DNA from: Mycobacterium hubeiense
GTDB lineage: Bacteria > Actinomycetota > Actinomycetes > Mycobacteriales > Mycobacteriaceae
Direction of reading: 5' to 3'
Assembly: GCF_002838065.1 (NCBI RefSeq)
Contig: NZ_PIZU01000014.1
Location: forward strand, 52,047-116,046
DNA: 64,000 nt
Shown piece by piece: positions 8,275-17,543 of the stretch. The notes beneath the pieces are model-generated. The model made no database searches. It saw only the letters and a program-made list of their open reading frames with translations, and had not been told where the DNA came from. Position numbers and translations under genes: made by a program. The first letter of the stretch is position 1, and the number at the start of each line of letters is the position of its first letter.

Positions 8275-9414
8275 CTAGGGCCCCTGATCGAATCGGTACG
8301 GCACGATGAGAGGGTTGGCGGCGGTGGCCGGGCTAGGCAGTTGGCCGATCGTGCGACCCCACTGCAGCTCCAATTCTGTGAGATCGCCCTCCCATCGGGT
8401 GCCGGTAAACAGCCCCGTGTCGATTCGGCTCAGCGTCAGGTCGACGACGGCGGTGGCGTTACCGTAGTCCCCGCGTACCCAGTTTTCGAGGGTTTCGTTC
8501 GCCCACGGGTAAGTAGCGAGCACGCTGAGCGAACGGGTCAAGTCCGGACCGGCGTCGGCCAGCGACTTGAGCACCGGCCCCACCTGGTTCAGTTCCCTGA
8601 CTAGGTTCTCCTTGCTCTGGTTGAGCGCGTCGGCGGTCACGGCGCTGAAGCCGCCCAGTTCGTCGAACAGCTCGGCGAGGTTGTCGCGCTCGTCCTTGAG
8701 CACGGCCAGCGCGTCCGGCAAAGTCTGAAGAGCTCGGTCCAATACCGGCTGCTGTTCGGCGAACCTGCCCACCAGGCTGTTCAGGCTGTCGGTGGCGGCG
8801 ATGATGTCGTCGGTCTGGTCGTTCAGGTGGGCGATGAAGGTGTCGAGTTGCTCGATCAGGCTGCGCAGATCCTGTTCACGCCCGGAGAAAGCGACGCTCA
8901 ACGCGCGGGTGATGTCCTGGACCTGGCCGAGGCCGCCACCATTGAGCAACAGCGCTACGGTGGCGAGCGTCTGCTCGGTTGTCGGATACGCGCCAGCGTT
9001 GGCCAACGGGATGAGCGAGCCGTCGCGCAGCCTGCCCTCGGGCGGCGCGTCGGCCGGAGCAGCCAATTCGACGTGCAGCGAACCGAGAAGGCTGGTCTGG
9101 CCGATCTTGGCCGTCGCATTGGCCGGCAGTTCCACGTCGCCGGCGATCCGCATGGTCAGCAACGCATGCCAGCCCTGGCGCTCGATCTTCGTGACCGTTC
9201 CGACCGTCACATCGCCGACCCGGACCCGGGAGTTCCGCTCGATGTTGACCACGTCGGGGAGCTGGGCGGCAACCACATAGGATCCCGGCCCGCCGCCTTC
9301 GGTCCCAGGCAGCGGCAGCGAGTTGACGCCGCGCCATCCGCAGCCCGTCGGCAGGGCCGCGGCGAGCAGCACCATCACCCCCGCCGCGCCGCGAGCCCAG
9401 CGATGGCGCCTCAC
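8275..9414 (-). CDS. mceE: MCE family lipoprotein, MceE position
   Basis: A 379-aa protein. The GTG start at 9414 (GTGA overlap with the MceD stop) was chosen because it places a signal peptide at the N-terminus with a lipobox-like LPTGC; the cysteine at about residue 27 would be lipidated. This matches the LprK-type lipoprotein that occupies the fifth mce position. The MCE domain follows (SYVVAAQLPDVVNIERNSRVRVGDV). A longer upstream open frame merely overlaps MceD. It is expected to be anchored in the membrane as part of the lipid-uptake complex. Confidence 0.93.
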   Translation of the reverse strand: MRRHRWARGAAGVMVLLAAALPTGCGWRGVNSLPLPGTEGGGPGSYVVAAQLPDVVNIERNSRVRVGDVTVGTVTKIERQGWHALLTMRIAGDVELPANATAKIGQTSLLGSLHVELAAPADAPPEGRLRDGSLIPLANAGAYPTTEQTLATVALLLNGGGLGQVQDITRALSVAFSGREQDLRSLIEQLDTFIAHLNDQTDDIIAATDSLNSLVGRFAEQQPVLDRALQTLPDALAVLKDERDNLAELFDELGGFSAVTADALNQSKENLVRELNQVGPVLKSLADAGPDLTRSLSVLATYPWANETLENWVRGDYGNATAVVDLTLSRIDTGLFTGTRWEGDLTELELQWGRTIGQLPSPATAANPLIVPYRFDQGP

Positions 9415-10700
9415 GAACCGCCTCCGTGCGGCACCATCATGCCGGGTAGTCCCTCGGCCGGGTCCGTGGCGACTGGCAGGTCCGGCGGCGCCTCGGCGGC
9501 GAGCGGTCCGGCCGGCGGCGCCGGCGGCACATAGTCCGGGCGCATCCAGTCCTCGCTGTAGGTGATTTCGTTGGGTCGTGCCTGAGCACCGACGACGAAG
9601 TTGAAGCCGAACGGCAGGAAGTTGTACTGCCGGTTCTTGACGATCGGCGCCAAATACTGGACGCACAGCTTGGCGGATTGCTCGGCGTTCATACGCGACG
9701 CCGCCTGGACTGCGCCGCATAAGAACGTGATGGGATCGGAAAAGTTGGTGATGGCAGGCGTGCCGGTCAACGACGCATGCGCCGGCTCATACATGTTGAT
9801 CGCGTTCTGGAACGCGGTCGGCGCCACGTGAAGTGCCTGCTTGATGTCGTCGAGGCTCTCGACCAGCGCGGTGGAAACCGCTGCCAGCCGGTCGGAAGTT
9901 GTGCCGATCGTCTCCCGGTTGTCGGCGAGAAAGCTCTGCGCGTCTCCTACGACGGCGTTGGCGTCCCGCAGTGCCCGGCCGACCTCGTGTGGATCGTCGG
10001 CGAGCAGCGCGGTCACCGCGGCAAAGTTGCGGTTCAACTGCTTCATCAGGTCCGAGCTCTGGTGCAGCGCGGACACCAGAATCGCCAGGTTCTTGACGCT
10101 CGCGAAGATGTCGGTGCTGTGGTCGCCGAGCGCCGAAAGCGATTGGGACAGTTTGATTATGGTGTCGCGGATGTTTGCGCCCTCGCCGCGCAGATTGTCG
10201 GCCGCGGTGTTGACGAGCGCGCCTAGCGTGCTGACCCCGCCGGGCTCGGTGGGCTGCAGCGTGCGGGTGAGCTCTTCGAGCTGAACACGGAAGTCGTCCC
10301 ATTCCACCGGGACCGCGGTGCGCTGCTCGGGGATCACGGCGCCCTCGGCCATCACGGCTCCGCCGGTGTAGGCCGGCGTCAACTGGATGGCCCGTGCGCT
10401 CACCAGCGATGGCGACAGGATGGCCGCCTTCGCGTCGGCGGGCACCTTCTGTTTCTGGTCGTAGGAGAACGAGATCTTGACGCGGTCGGGCTCGGCTTCG
10501 ATCTTGTCGATCTTGCCGACCGGCACACCGAGGATCCGCACTTCGTCACCGACGAAGATGCCGTTGCTGTTCGCGAAGTAGCCGACGACGTGGACACGGC
10601 GCACCCCGGCCGACGGGTGCACCACCACAATGAGCGCGGCGATCAAGCTCACCACCAAGACCGCGGCCAAGCCGATCCGGGCGTTGCGGGCGGTGATCAT
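9411..10700 (-). CDS. mceD: MCE family protein, MceD position
   Basis: A 429-aa protein with an N-terminal membrane anchor (residues 8-28) and the MCE domain (VHVVGYFANSNGIFVGDEVRILGVPVGKI, about 36-64). A helical stretch follows and a Pro/Ala-rich tail runs from about residue 385. Its ATG overlaps the stop of MceC (ATGA), and its stop overlaps the MceE start (GTGA), so it is translated as part of the chain. It belongs to the multi-subunit lipid importer of the cell envelope. Confidence 0.93.
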   Translation of the reverse strand: MITARNARIGLAAVLVVSLIAALIVVVHPSAGVRRVHVVGYFANSNGIFVGDEVRILGVPVGKIDKIEAEPDRVKISFSYDQKQKVPADAKAAILSPSLVSARAIQLTPAYTGGAVMAEGAVIPEQRTAVPVEWDDFRVQLEELTRTLQPTEPGGVSTLGALVNTAADNLRGEGANIRDTIIKLSQSLSALGDHSTDIFASVKNLAILVSALHQSSDLMKQLNRNFAAVTALLADDPHEVGRALRDANAVVGDAQSFLADNRETIGTTSDRLAAVSTALVESLDDIKQALHVAPTAFQNAINMYEPAHASLTGTPAITNFSDPITFLCGAVQAASRMNAEQSAKLCVQYLAPIVKNRQYNFLPFGFNFVVGAQARPNEITYSEDWMRPDYVPPAPPAGPLAAEAPPDLPVATDPAEGLPGMMVPHGGGS

Positions 10701-12058
10701 TGGCCTCCCTCCGCGGCGGCCGGTCCCTGGGGCGCTTCGTTCGGTGCCGGCGCGAACACCGGGCGAGGTGTCGGCACAGGCGTGTTCTGCATCCCCGGCG
10801 GAGCCGGTGCGGGGGGGCCGGGCGGCGGGCCACCCGGCGTCGGGGCCGGCGGCGGTTCGCGGTACGGATAGCAGCCCGTAGGCCCAGGTAAGGGCAGGCC
10901 GGGCGGACCGCAGCCCGGATCGCCGGGGTTGCCGGTGATGGCGTCCGGAATCGTCAATCTGGGTTCTCCGCCCTGCCCGGTCCGCGGGTAGGGAGCCGGC
11001 AGCGCCGGGGTGCCGGGCTGACCGACGGGCGGGTCAATGCGCTCGGACGGCAGCAGCGTGCTGGGATCCAGGCCGAGATCGGAAAACGCCGCGTCGACGA
11101 AGGGCTGGATGAACTGCCCCGGCAGCATGTTGGCGATGTAGGCGTTGAAGTACGGCCCGGAGGCAACCGATTCGCCCAGGCCCAGTGCGTACTGGTTGAG
11201 CAACTCCAGGGCCTTTTGCACCCGCGCCTTGCGGTTGTCCACGATGGTGAGCAGGTCGTTCACCTTGTCCAGCGCGGGCCGCAGTTGCGAGCGGTTTTCG
11301 GCGATCAATCCCTGCAATTCCCGCGCCAGATACGAGATGTTGTTGGCGATCTCATCGAGGGCATCGCTTTGTTCACGTAATTCGGCGAGCAGGGCGTTGC
11401 TATCGGCGATCAGCCGGGCGATCTGGTCGGTGCGTTCGGCGAGCACCAGCGTCGACTTGTGGGCGTTCTCCAGCAAGGTGCGCAACCGATCATCGCGCGC
11501 GTTGAGAGTCTGGGAAAACCGTGCCACGCCGTCGACGGCGCGCTTGAGATCCGGCGGAGTGTCGCTAAATGTCTGTGCCAGCGTGGCCAGCGAGTCGGAG
11601 AGCTGGTTGGTGTCCAGCCCGCTGATCGTGGTGGCCAGGTCTCCCAGGGCGTCGGGCAGCTGATACGGCGAGGTGGTGCGGTCGATCGGAATCGTTGTCG
11701 ACAGCTGCCCCTGGCCGCGGGGTGTGACCTCGAGGATCTTTGAGCCCAGCAGCGTCTTGGTCTTGATTGCCGCCTCGGCGCGGTCGCCGAGGTCCACGTG
11801 GTCGTCAACACGGAATGTGACCAGCACACTGGGTCCGTCGAGTTCGACGCTGGACACCTGCCCCACCCGGAATCCGGAAACCTCCACCGCCGCACCGGAA
11901 GTGAGGCCACCGGCTTCGGCGAAATGCGCGGAATACGTCGCGCTCTGGGTGATGAACGGCAGCCTGTCGTAGTTGAGGGCGGCCAGGACGATACCCCCGG
12001 TGATCGCGGCGCCGACGATGCCCACGGTCAGCGAGTTGCGTTCGGTGATGGACCTCAT
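10697..12058 (-). CDS. mceC: MCE family protein, MceC position
   Basis: A 453-aa protein. The ATG at 12058 overlaps the stop of MceB (ATGA) and gives the family-typical start MRSITERNSLTVGIVG with a membrane anchor. The MCE domain (SATYSAHFAEAGGLTSGAAVEVSGFRVGQV) covers about residues 38-68, followed by a long helical region. The last about 110 residues are strongly proline/glycine-rich, a low-complexity tail seen in several mycobacterial MceC proteins. The frame is open further upstream but would run into MceB. Confidence 0.93.
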   Translation of the reverse strand: MRSITERNSLTVGIVGAAITGGIVLAALNYDRLPFITQSATYSAHFAEAGGLTSGAAVEVSGFRVGQVSSVELDGPSVLVTFRVDDHVDLGDRAEAAIKTKTLLGSKILEVTPRGQGQLSTTIPIDRTTSPYQLPDALGDLATTISGLDTNQLSDSLATLAQTFSDTPPDLKRAVDGVARFSQTLNARDDRLRTLLENAHKSTLVLAERTDQIARLIADSNALLAELREQSDALDEIANNISYLARELQGLIAENRSQLRPALDKVNDLLTIVDNRKARVQKALELLNQYALGLGESVASGPYFNAYIANMLPGQFIQPFVDAAFSDLGLDPSTLLPSERIDPPVGQPGTPALPAPYPRTGQGGEPRLTIPDAITGNPGDPGCGPPGLPLPGPTGCYPYREPPPAPTPGGPPPGPPAPAPPGMQNTPVPTPRPVFAPAPNEAPQGPAAAEGGQ

Positions 12059-13083
12059 TTCGGCGCACACCGCCCGGAGCTCTGGCCAGCTAGCTTGACG
12101 TACACCGGCTGACCGCCCTTGCCGTTCAGCTTCAGGATCAGATCGCATATATAGAAGCTGAAGTAGTCGCCATAGAGCCCTAACCGCGACAGCACCTTGT
12201 ACTTGTCGGGCAGCGTGTTGATCAAGTTGTCCAGATAGTCGTGATCGGCGAGGGTCAGTTCGCCGACCCGGTCCGCTTCGTGGACCGTGCGTTGGATCGC
12301 CGGGCGGGCCTGCTGCAGCAGGTCGGCGACGGTGACCGCGGCCGCGTTGGTGTAGGCCAGCCCGGTGGCGATGTCGCTCTTGCGCTCGGCCAGTCCGGCG
12401 ACCAGCTGCGACAGAGAGTCGACGCCCTTGTCGAACTGGTCGCTCTCATCGCCGATCGTTCCCAAGACGGTGTTGAGGTTGGCGATGGTCTGGCCGATCA
12501 ACTGGTCCCGGTCGGCCAGTGCGCTGGTGAATGTCGCGGTCTGGGCCAGAAGGGAATTGATGGTCGGACCCTCACCCTGGAACGCATGGATCAACTGTGC
12601 GCTCAGCGCGTTGACCTGCTCGGGGTCCAATGCCCTAAACAACGGCTTGAACCCGCCGATCACCGCGTCCAGGTCCAGCGCCGGCGCTGTGCGGCTGACC
12701 GGGATCACTTCGCCTGGCGCCAGCCGCTTCATTCCGCCGACGCCCTCCTCCAGCGACAGGTAGCGGCCCCCGATCAGATCCTGGTAGCGGATGGCCGCCC
12801 TGCTGCCCTCGGTCAGCACCACCGACGTGTCGGTGGCGAATCCGACCACCACCGTCGCGTCCCGTTTGATCGAGATGTTCTTGACCTTGCCGACCTCCAC
12901 TCCGGCGACGCGCACGAAGTTGCCGCTCTGCAGGCCGGTGATGTTGCTGAACTCCGCGCGGTAGACGTTCGCATCCTGAAACCGCAGTTCGGCGAAGGTC
13001 GCCAGCAATGCAAACAGCCCCAACGAGCAGACGCCCAGGAACGCCGTGAGGCGCCAGACGGTGCCTGACAGCTGACTTCTCAC
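12055..13083 (-). CDS. mceB: MCE family protein, MceB position
   Basis: A 342-aa protein. The GTG at 13083 overlaps the MceA stop (GTGA) and yields VRSQLSGTVWRLTAFLGVCSLG with a membrane anchor, as in other MceB proteins. The MCE domain follows (VYRAEFSNITGLQSGNFVRVAGVEVGKV, about 39-66), then a helical region. It has no proline-rich tail and is the shortest MCE protein of the operon. It is an envelope subunit of the lipid importer. Confidence 0.93.
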   Translation of the reverse strand: MRSQLSGTVWRLTAFLGVCSLGLFALLATFAELRFQDANVYRAEFSNITGLQSGNFVRVAGVEVGKVKNISIKRDATVVVGFATDTSVVLTEGSRAAIRYQDLIGGRYLSLEEGVGGMKRLAPGEVIPVSRTAPALDLDAVIGGFKPLFRALDPEQVNALSAQLIHAFQGEGPTINSLLAQTATFTSALADRDQLIGQTIANLNTVLGTIGDESDQFDKGVDSLSQLVAGLAERKSDIATGLAYTNAAAVTVADLLQQARPAIQRTVHEADRVGELTLADHDYLDNLINTLPDKYKVLSRLGLYGDYFSFYICDLILKLNGKGGQPVYVKLAGQSSGRCAPK

Positions 13084-14498
13084 GGTGTGCTCCTGTCTGC
13101 GTTCGGCGGCTCGGGCGGTGATGCGGGGACGGGCTCCGGGACCGGGGGCGCCGGCGGAGGCGGCGGCGGGGGCGCCGGTGGCAGTCCCGGCCACAGCGGC
13201 TCGCCGCCCGGCCCGTAGAGCGGCGCCCCGTACGGTGGCGCACCCGGGTAGGGAATCGGCCCCGGGGCCGATGGGCCTTCCCCGTAATAGCGGGGCGGCT
13301 CCGGCACGGGCTTGGTGACCGGGAAGTAGTTGGCGAAGAACGGATGCCCGATGCCGGGATTGGGCCGATAGTCCAGGCCGGTGCCCCACCCGGTATTGGT
13401 CACCAGTGCCCGCACCGGGAAGTTCTTGCTCACATCGGGCAGCGACCCGCAGCCGGGCTTGCCGCCCGGACCGCCCTTCGCGGCGACGACGGGCAGATTG
13501 TCCGGATACTTGTAGGGGTCGTTGCCCCACAGGATGGCGAGATCGAGGATCGCGGTCCGGCCGTTGCCGCCGACGGCATCAATTGCGTCGTCATACGCCT
13601 TCTTAGCGCCGACCAGCAGACACGTGAGGCTGGGGTCGTATTTCAACAGCAGACTGGTCGTCGGTTCGAGGGCGTTGATCGAATCGATTAGGTTTTTGCT
13701 GCTCGGCGCGAGCAAGTTGGTGCCCGCCCGGGCGAATCCGATTGTGCTGAGCAGCAGCGCGTCCAGGTCCGCCGCGTGATCGGTGATCGTCGTGCTCGTG
13801 GTGCTCGCCGCGTCCAGGATTGCCACGATGTCTTGCGCGGCCGCGTCGTAGGTGTCGCTGAACGCCTTGAGCGATCGCCAGTCCTGCCGCACTGTCTCAC
13901 TGCGCGGGTTCAGGGCGAGCAGCACCTGGTTGGCCGCGGTGGTGGCCTCGCCGATCCGCTCGCCCTGCCCGCGGACACCATCGGCGAGGGCAGTGAGTAC
14001 CGCGTTGAGTTTGGGCGGATCCACGTGATGCAGCACATCGACGAGATTTCCGAAGACGGTGTTCACCTCGGTGCTGACGTTGCGTGACATCAGCACCGCG
14101 CCCGCTTCAAGCCGCTGCGGGCTGGGGTTCTCGGGGTAGATCAGGTCGACGTACTTCGCGCCGAACGCGGTGGTGGCGCGGATCTGCGCTGCCACATTGG
14201 ACGGGATGTACTGAATCTGGTCGGGGTAGATCTCCAGCTTCAGTCTGACGGGATCGTTGCCGCCGACGACGGATGTGACGCGGCCGACCTCAACACCGGA
14301 CATCTTGACTTTGCCGCCGGACTCCATCACCAAGCCGGCGCGATCGGAGGTGACCGTCACCGGAACGAACGACCGGAAGGACCCGCTGTACAGGCCCGCG
14401 GTCAACAGGACCGATCCGACGATCACCGTCAGCAGGATCGCCGTCCACCACGCCGGCGGCAGCCGTCTTTCCCCTGGCCGGGGCTGTCGGAATTCCAT
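13080..14498 (-). CDS. mceA: MCE family protein, MceA position
   Basis: A 472-aa protein, the first MCE subunit after the permease genes. It has a membrane anchor at about residues 17-38, an MCE domain (VTSDRAGLVMESGGKVKMSGVEVGRV, about 49-74), a conserved helical section, a cysteine-containing region (LTCLLVGAKKAYDDA) and a very proline-rich C-terminus (about 410-472). The MCE domain and helical section match the MceA group. The gene starts 4 bases after the yrbEB stop. Confidence 0.93.
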   Translation of the reverse strand: MEFRQPRPGERRLPPAWWTAILLTVIVGSVLLTAGLYSGSFRSFVPVTVTSDRAGLVMESGGKVKMSGVEVGRVTSVVGGNDPVRLKLEIYPDQIQYIPSNVAAQIRATTAFGAKYVDLIYPENPSPQRLEAGAVLMSRNVSTEVNTVFGNLVDVLHHVDPPKLNAVLTALADGVRGQGERIGEATTAANQVLLALNPRSETVRQDWRSLKAFSDTYDAAAQDIVAILDAASTTSTTITDHAADLDALLLSTIGFARAGTNLLAPSSKNLIDSINALEPTTSLLLKYDPSLTCLLVGAKKAYDDAIDAVGGNGRTAILDLAILWGNDPYKYPDNLPVVAAKGGPGGKPGCGSLPDVSKNFPVRALVTNTGWGTGLDYRPNPGIGHPFFANYFPVTKPVPEPPRYYGEGPSAPGPIPYPGAPPYGAPLYGPGGEPLWPGLPPAPPPPPPPAPPVPEPVPASPPEPPNADRSTP

Positions 14499-14502
14499 CG
14501 CG

Positions 14503-15357
14503 CTACCCGGACAGATGGAAGTTGCCGGACTGGCCGTATACGGACAGCGAGACCATCAACACCACAAGCACCACGGCGACAAGCGAGGCACGCACCGCCC
14601 GGCCGACAGCTTCGCCGACGCCGGCGGGTCCACCCGAGGCGGTGAAGCCGTAATACGTGTGGATCAGCATGACCACGATCGCCATCACCACCGCGGTGAA
14701 GAAGGACCACAGCAGGTCGGTCGGATTCAAGAACGTGTGGAAGTAGTGGTCGTACACGCCGGTCGACTGACCGTAGACGACGGTCGTGCCCAACCGGGCA
14801 GCGATGAAGGCCATCAACACCCCGACGCAGTACAGCGGACCCACGACGATCGCCGCCGCCATCAACCGCGTGGAGGCCAGGTAGCCGACGGTGCGGATGC
14901 CGATCACCTCGAGCGCGTCGATCTCCTCGTTGATGCGCATCGCGCCCAACTGCGCGGTCGCGCCCGCGCCGATGGTCGCGGCCAGGCCGATACCGGAGAC
15001 CAGCGGCCCGATGATGCGAACATTCAGGTAGGCGGAGGTGAATCCGGTCAGCGCTTCCACACCGATACCGGTCAGCAGGTTGTAGCCCTGGACGGCGATG
15101 AGCGCTCCGGCCGACAGGGTCAGGAATCCGATGATGACGATGGTGCCGCCGATCACCGCCAGCGCGCCGCTGCCCAGGCTCATCTGCGCGATCAGGCGCA
15201 GCGTCTCCCCCCGGTAGCGGCCCACGGCGTCGCGGACGTCCGCGATGGTGGCACCGTAGAACTCGGTCTGCCGACCGACCCGATTCCATTGGGAGGCGCA
15301 CTCATTCAGCACCCGCCTGCTGCGGGTGAAGGGATAGCGGGAGATGCCGGGGGTCAC
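14503..15357 (-). CDS. yrbEB: MCE-system permease, YrbEB (MlaE family)
   Basis: A 284-aa polytopic membrane protein with about five hydrophobic segments. It carries the MlaE-family signature GLAATIGAGATAQLGAMRINEEIDALEVIGI in the centre. Together with YrbEA it forms the transmembrane part of the ABC-type lipid importer; the ATPase (MceG/Mkl) is normally encoded elsewhere and is not in this window. The GTG start overlaps the YrbEA stop (GTGA at 15354-15357). Confidence 0.94.
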   Translation of the reverse strand: MTPGISRYPFTRSRRVLNECASQWNRVGRQTEFYGATIADVRDAVGRYRGETLRLIAQMSLGSGALAVIGGTIVIIGFLTLSAGALIAVQGYNLLTGIGVEALTGFTSAYLNVRIIGPLVSGIGLAATIGAGATAQLGAMRINEEIDALEVIGIRTVGYLASTRLMAAAIVVGPLYCVGVLMAFIAARLGTTVVYGQSTGVYDHYFHTFLNPTDLLWSFFTAVVMAIVVMLIHTYYGFTASGGPAGVGEAVGRAVRASLVAVVLVVLMVSLSVYGQSGNFHLSG

Positions 15358-16121
15358 ATCGTCGCCTTCACACCGACTGCGGTCGCCACCACGTTGATCA
15401 CGAACAGCGCCATGAATGAATAGACGACCGTTTCATTGACGGCATTGCCCACACCCGCCGGGCCGCCACCGACGTGGATGCCCTTATAGCAGGCGATGAG
15501 GCTGGCGGCGAGCCCGAAAAGGGCCGCCTTGGACAGCGAAATGATCACCTCCGGGAGCCCGGTCAGCAGCGTCAACCCCGCCGCGAACGCGCCGGGAGTG
15601 ACGTGCTGAACGAATACCGAGAATGCGAAACCGCCGGCGATGCCCACGATGGCCACCATCGAGTTGAGCATGAAGGCCACCACGGTGGCGGCCAACACCC
15701 GCGGCACCACCAACGCCTGGATCGGGTCGATGCCGATCACCCGCATCGCGTCGATTTCCTCACGGATCGTGCGCGCGCCCAGATCCGCGCACATCGCCGT
15801 CGCTCCTGCGCCGGCGACGACAAGAACCGTCACCAGCGGCCCGATCTGCGTGACCGCGCCCAGCGCAGCCCCGCTGCCCGAGTAGTCAGCCGCACCGAAT
15901 TCCACCAGCAAGATGTTCACGGTGAACACAGCCAGCACGGTGAACGGAATCGACAGCATGATCGTCGGCAACAGCGACACCCGCGCCACGAACCACGTCT
16001 GATCCAGAAACTCGCGCCAGGCAAACGGCGCGCGCGGGATGGCGATGAGCGTGTCAAACGCCAGCATGAAGAAGTCGCCCAGCGCGCGAACCGGCTTGGT
16101 GGCCGTCTGCGATGAGATCAC
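15354..16121 (-). CDS. yrbEA: MCE-system permease, YrbEA (MlaE family)
   Basis: A 255-aa membrane protein, first gene of the eight-gene mce operon. The signature LVVAGAGATAMCADLGARTIREEIDAMRVIGIDP is present. I chose the GTG at 16121: it gives the usual YrbEA length, and it overlaps the stop of a 9-codon leader reading frame that has a strong Shine-Dalgarno. A longer frame starting at 16202 has no visible ribosome binding site and adds an atypical charged N-terminus. The operon is divergent from a P450 gene, with about 110 bp between them. Confidence 0.92.
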   Translation of the reverse strand: MISSQTATKPVRALGDFFMLAFDTLIAIPRAPFAWREFLDQTWFVARVSLLPTIMLSIPFTVLAVFTVNILLVEFGAADYSGSGAALGAVTQIGPLVTVLVVAGAGATAMCADLGARTIREEIDAMRVIGIDPIQALVVPRVLAATVVAFMLNSMVAIVGIAGGFAFSVFVQHVTPGAFAAGLTLLTGLPEVIISLSKAALFGLAASLIACYKGIHVGGGPAGVGNAVNETVVYSFMALFVINVVATAVGVKATM

Positions 16122-16147
16122 GGCCCGTGCTTCCGCTGCTTCGCCAT
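16118..16147 (-). CDS. Putative 9-residue leader peptide upstream of yrbEA
   Basis: ATG at 16147 follows a purine-rich Shine-Dalgarno (GGGGGGAAGAGG, about 16150-16161). It encodes MAKQRKHGP and stops at a TGA that overlaps the GTG start of yrbEA (GTGA). This looks like a translational-coupling leader. It is too short for family comparison, so it remains a prediction. Confidence 0.4.
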   Translation of the reverse strand: MAKQRKHGP

Positions 16148-16234
16148 CGCCCTCTTCCCCCCGGGAGTTCGTCTCGATACTGTGGAACCGTATTAGTACC
16201 ATAATCTCTAGCCGATAAGGAAGCGGGGAGCCCG

Positions 16235-17527
16235 ATGCGCATCTCTTCGATTGCCTACGCGGCGGAGTACTGGCTGGCGCCGGGACGGTTCTTCGCCCGC
16301 ACCACGCGGCTCGGTGACCGCTTCCTGCTCAACCTGCCGGGCGCCGTCGACGCGTTCTGCGTGACGCATCCCGACGATGTGCGGGCGGTGTTCAGCGCAA
16401 GCAACTCGGTGCTACAGCTGACGCCGGCGATGGACCGTTTCGCGCCGCATCACGCGGTATTCGGCGAGAACACGCTGATCAGCATGGAGGGCAGAGAGCA
16501 CACCACCAACCGGCGCTATGTCAGCCCGCCCTTCCACGGCAGGGCACTGAAGACCTACGAACAAGCTATGGTGCGCCTGACCGAGGAAGCCCTCGCAACG
16601 TGGCCGTTGGGCGAGGAGGTCAGCTTCCGAGATCGCTCGGGCCCGATCGCGCTCGACATCGTCGCCGAAGTGATGTTCGGCGTAACCGACCCAGAACGCT
16701 CCCTTCGGGTGCGCAAAGCGGCGATTGCGTGGCTCGACGCGATCCGCAGCACGCGGCTTGCGATTCAAACCGCGTGGGCGACCGGTCGCGGCGGCAAGTG
16801 GACCGGGAACTACGACGCGATCACGAACGCGCGCCTGGCGGTCGAGGCGCTGGTGCAGGAGGAGGTCGACGAGCGTCGGCGCGCCGGAAACGACCGTCGC
16901 GACGATGTGCTGGGCATCTTGCTCGGTGTCCGTGACGACCACGACGATCCGCTTCCCGACATCCTGGTGCGCGAACAGGTCGCGGGGCTGCTGATAGCCG
17001 GCTACGAGACCACAGGCCAAACCCTGTCCTGGCTCGGTAACGAGATCACCCGCATGCCCGAACTTCTCGACCGTCTGACTGAGTCTGCACAAGGCGATGA
17101 TCCGGAGTGGATCGACGCCACGATCTACGAGGTGCTGCGGATGCATCCGCCCGTGATGTTCAACATCCGGTATGTGGCCGAGCCGTTCGCGTTCGACGAC
17201 GGCGTGGAGCTGGGGCCCGGCCGCATCGTCATGCCGTTCACCTACGCCGTGCACCGCCGCGGCGACCTCTACCCCGAACCGGACAAGTTCCTGCCCGAGC
17301 GTTTCCTCGGCACTCGACCCAAGACCTCCGAGTGGATCCCGTTCGGCGGCGGCACCCGCCACTGCCTGGGCGGGCCCTTCGCACTGTTCGAGCTCCGCAT
17401 CATCCTGCGGACAATCCTGCGCCACGCCCGCTTCCGCGTCGCGACCACGCCCGTCGAACCGCCCGTGCGCATGAACATTTCGCTGGTTCCCAAGCACGGC
17501 GGCCGCGTTGTCCTCGACGCTGCCTGA
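16235..17527 (+). CDS. Cytochrome P450
   Basis: A 430-aa soluble bacterial P450. It has the oxygen-binding I-helix motif AGYETTG (about residues 254-260), ExxR in YEVLRMHPP (about 298), and the haem loop FGGGTRHCLGG with the thiolate cysteine at about 377. The start has a good ribosome binding site (GGAAGCGGGGAG). It is divergent from the mce operon and followed by a TetR gene 16 bases on. Oxidation of an imported lipid or sterol-like compound is plausible, but the subfamily and substrate cannot be assigned. Redox partners are not adjacent. Confidence 0.94.
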   Translation: MRISSIAYAAEYWLAPGRFFARTTRLGDRFLLNLPGAVDAFCVTHPDDVRAVFSASNSVLQLTPAMDRFAPHHAVFGENTLISMEGREHTTNRRYVSPPFHGRALKTYEQAMVRLTEEALATWPLGEEVSFRDRSGPIALDIVAEVMFGVTDPERSLRVRKAAIAWLDAIRSTRLAIQTAWATGRGGKWTGNYDAITNARLAVEALVQEEVDERRRAGNDRRDDVLGILLGVRDDHDDPLPDILVREQVAGLLIAGYETTGQTLSWLGNEITRMPELLDRLTESAQGDDPEWIDATIYEVLRMHPPVMFNIRYVAEPFAFDDGVELGPGRIVMPFTYAVHRRGDLYPEPDKFLPERFLGTRPKTSEWIPFGGGTRHCLGGPFALFELRIILRTILRHARFRVATTPVEPPVRMNISLVPKHGGRVVLDAA

Positions 17528-17543
17528 CTCCTATCGTGGGCGG

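Noticed and set aside
14257..15423. A 388-codon plus-strand frame across yrbEB/mceA
   Set aside because: Shadow of the permease gene; its translation is rich in Gln, His and Asp without any domain pattern.
16160..16202. Long N-terminus of YrbEA from an ATG at 16202
   Set aside because: No ribosome site, atypical charged sequence and too long for the family; the GTG at 16121 fits length and coupling better.
16170..16220. A TetR operator in the mce/P450 divergent region (GGAAC-7-GTACC)
   Set aside because: Arms are only 5 bp with one mismatch and there is no second copy, so it is not distinguishable from chance.
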